From positions 1 to 7,027 of the forward strand of contig CAAFJQ010000015.1 of the NCBI GenBank assembly GCA_900763245.1: a DNA stretch of 7,027 nt, written 5' to 3'. Shown here piece by piece: positions 5,582-7,027 of the stretch. Source of the stretch: Bacilli bacterium. Its GTDB lineage: Bacteria; Bacillota_I; Bacilli_A; RFN20; CAG-288. Both the position numbers and the translations under genes were made by a program. The notes under the pieces are model-generated. The model made no database searches. It had not been told where the DNA came from and saw only the letters and a program-made list of their open reading frames with translations. Numbering within the stretch: the first letter of the stretch is position 1; the number at the start of each line of letters is the position of its first letter.

Positions 5582-7012
5582 TTACTTGCCCTCCGGATAA
5601 ACATGTATATCTGAAACCTTTTTCCCGAGTTTTAGATTGCAATCTGCTCTAAGCAACGCATATATCGGATCACCAGTGTAAGTGTCTTCGGCTTCAGGAG
5701 TGAAGATTGTTCTTAATATATTTTTGTCTCCTGCATTGATCAACGCCAAAGCTATACCAGCGAATCCAGAACTTTCTTTTTTGACACTCATATCGAAACG
5801 AATGTCCGATCTGGCTTCCTTTGCGTCATAGGAATCGAATTCCCCGTATTTCTCGTATCCATAAGCATATTTGATCAGCGTAGTTCTAGAACGATAATAA
5901 TAGGTGGTTGACATCTGAAGTGCTTCATTTTTGATTTTCGTAGCGAGGTCATCCGATTCAAACATGAGTGGGAGATTAAAGTCATTGATGTCATAATAGA
6001 ATTGTGCCTTCTTTTTGCAGCTTTCTATCAAATCATCATCAGAAAGGAAAACACGAAGAGCAAAATAGTCTTTTGGAGATGCTGTATAAGCGATGAGTGA
6101 CTTCGCAAGTTCGGCAACGCGAGAGGAATAACCGTGGAGTGCAAGATATCTTATTAGTTCAATAGCGGAAAAAGTACGATTTTCAAGCGGCTCATTAAAG
6201 TATTGTGGATAATCTAAAAGCATAGAGAAGAGTAAATCACCTCTGTTTCTGTTTATCAGATAAGAAGGAAGCGTTTTCGGATCGATTCCGATTCCTTGAT
6301 AAGTTTCAAGAATGAAATCGGCTCTTGAAGAATCTTTGTCAATCACTGGACAGCGAAGCAGAAGTTCTTTCAAGTCAGTTCGTTTTTCATCGACAGCCAA
6401 CTTCAGATAATATTCGCAGTTCTTGAATAAGTCAGGTGCTTGCTCTCTTGTTACACTGGACAATGCTAATTTGAAATAGAAATCAGGGAGTATCTTCTGC
6501 GGAAGAACCGCAATGGTGGAGAATGTTCTGATGATGTTATTGAAATAATTGGAATAGAGATTTTTTGTATAGGAAAGATAAGGGATGATTCGTTCAGCAT
6601 AAAGCGCAGCAACGCTTTTTGACATCTTCATCAGTTCAATAATTAGGAAAGTACAATAATTGCCGATGTAGTCAGGATTTGTGGCTGTCTGGAAATCTTT
6701 TAAGACGGCATCGACATATTCAAGATCAGGTTTGCTACGAGCCATATCTCTCGGATTGATATACATATCATAGCCCGGCTTTTCCAAGTTGCAAGAAAGA
6801 TCTAATTGATAAGCGATTTCCTGAATTTCTTTCACTAATGGTACATTGATAGTTTTGCTTTGGATGAAATAAAGCCTTTCACGGCTGCCATAAGTATAAT
6901 TGTAATATCTTTCGTCTTTAAAAACGGAAAATTGGTTTCCGATATTGTCTTTCATTTCAAAACACATTTGATTTTGTCTTATTACTTTGAAATTCTTATA
7001 AGAACCTGGCAT
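5582..7012 (-). CDS. Unrecognised 476-residue protein, first gene of the SNF2 operon in this window
   Basis: I do not recognise this protein. It has no signal peptide, no convincing membrane helix, no Cys-X2-Cys zinc pairs, and no nucleotide-binding or nuclease motif that I can see, so it is probably cytoplasmic. Residues 1-60 look beta-rich (for example NFKVIRQNQMCFEMKD and QFSVFKDERYYNY). From about 60 to the end the pattern is that of successive amphipathic helices (ELIRYLALHGYSSRVAELAKSLI at 285-307 and YALLRADCNLKLGKK at 451-465 are examples), as in a helical-repeat scaffold; no TPR or HEAT consensus is clear. It is unusually tyrosine-rich, with about 40 of 476 residues, including a cluster at 371-389. 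The ATG has GGGAGGA 8 nt upstream. Its stop touches the SNF2 ATG, which suggests a partner or regulator of that ATPase; this is inference from gene order alone. Confidence 0.85.
   Translation of the reverse strand: MPGSYKNFKVIRQNQMCFEMKDNIGNQFSVFKDERYYNYTYGSRERLYFIQSKTINVPLVKEIQEIAYQLDLSCNLEKPGYDMYINPRDMARSKPDLEYVDAVLKDFQTATNPDYIGNYCTFLIIELMKMSKSVAALYAERIIPYLSYTKNLYSNYFNNIIRTFSTIAVLPQKILPDFYFKLALSSVTREQAPDLFKNCEYYLKLAVDEKRTDLKELLLRCPVIDKDSSRADFILETYQGIGIDPKTLPSYLINRNRGDLLFSMLLDYPQYFNEPLENRTFSAIELIRYLALHGYSSRVAELAKSLIAYTASPKDYFALRVFLSDDDLIESCKKKAQFYYDINDFNLPLMFESDDLATKIKNEALQMSTTYYYRSRTTLIKYAYGYEKYGEFDSYDAKEARSDIRFDMSVKKESSGFAGIALALINAGDKNILRTIFTPEAEDTYTGDPIYALLRADCNLKLGKKVSDIHVYPEGK
5589..5594 (-). 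promoter_or_regulatory. Ribosome binding site of the SNF2 gene, inside the upstream gene
   Basis: GGAGGG on the - strand lies 7 nt before the SNF2 ATG (5581-5579), within the codons for the last P-E-G residues of the upstream protein. The order is SD, AAG, TAA, ATG, so ribosomes finishing the first gene stop directly at the second start. This arrangement is typical of translational coupling and fixes the SNF2 start. Confidence 0.8.
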
Positions 7013-7020
7013 ATTTTGTA

Positions 7021-7027
7021 TCCTCCC
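7021..7027 (-). promoter_or_regulatory. Ribosome binding site of the 476-residue gene
   Basis: GGGAGGA on the - strand lies 8 nt before the ATG (7012-7010) and reaches the edge of the window. It supports the chosen start. The promoter, and whether another gene lies upstream in the operon, cannot be seen. Confidence 0.8.

Noticed and set aside
2465..7012. DISARM or another named defence system
   Set aside because: There is no methyltransferase, nuclease, phospholipase D or DUF1998 partner in the window; a SNF2 ATPase alone is not enough for such a call.

Overview
The window looks like a chromosomal piece of a low-to-moderate GC Gram-positive bacterium (Bacillota, perhaps an Erysipelotrichia-like or other gut Bacilli lineage). 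The reasons are strong purine-rich GGAGG-type ribosome binding sites, lysine-rich proteins, T-tailed intrinsic terminators, and a SNF2 helicase of the kind common in Firmicutes. The lineage is inference; nothing in the window fixes it.

Layout, left to right. Bases 1-119 hold the 3' end of a + strand gene (37 visible codons), whose last residues faintly resemble the end of a RecX-type protein. Bases 120-266 are a 147-nt intergenic leader with a perfect TATAAT, several hairpins that compete for the same bases, and a U-tailed inverted repeat. A 700-residue + strand gene (267-2369) encodes a membrane-anchored alpha/beta hydrolase fused to a polytopic membrane domain. It ends in a strong intrinsic terminator. 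Bases 2370-2464 carry two terminators facing opposite ways, one for each of two convergent transcription units.

The right-hand two thirds is a - strand operon, read from right to left. First comes a 476-residue, tyrosine-rich, probably helical protein that I do not recognise (5582-7012). Directly behind it, with the stop TAA touching the start ATG, is a 1038-residue SNF2-family DEAD/DEAH-type ATPase (2465-5581). The ribosome binding site for the SNF2 gene lies inside the last codons of the first gene, so the two are very probably co-transcribed and translationally coupled. The operon's promoter, and any earlier genes, lie beyond the right edge, because the window stops exactly at the first gene's ribosome binding site.

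No functional link between the hydrolase gene and the SNF2 operon is visible: they are convergent and separated by terminators. The points most worth a second look are the unknown protein coupled to the SNF2 ATPase, the SNF2 N-terminus where a SWIM zinc finger might be expected but its Cys/His ligands are absent, and the structured leader before the hydrolase. I see no tRNA, rRNA, insertion sequence, CRISPR array or phage gene.
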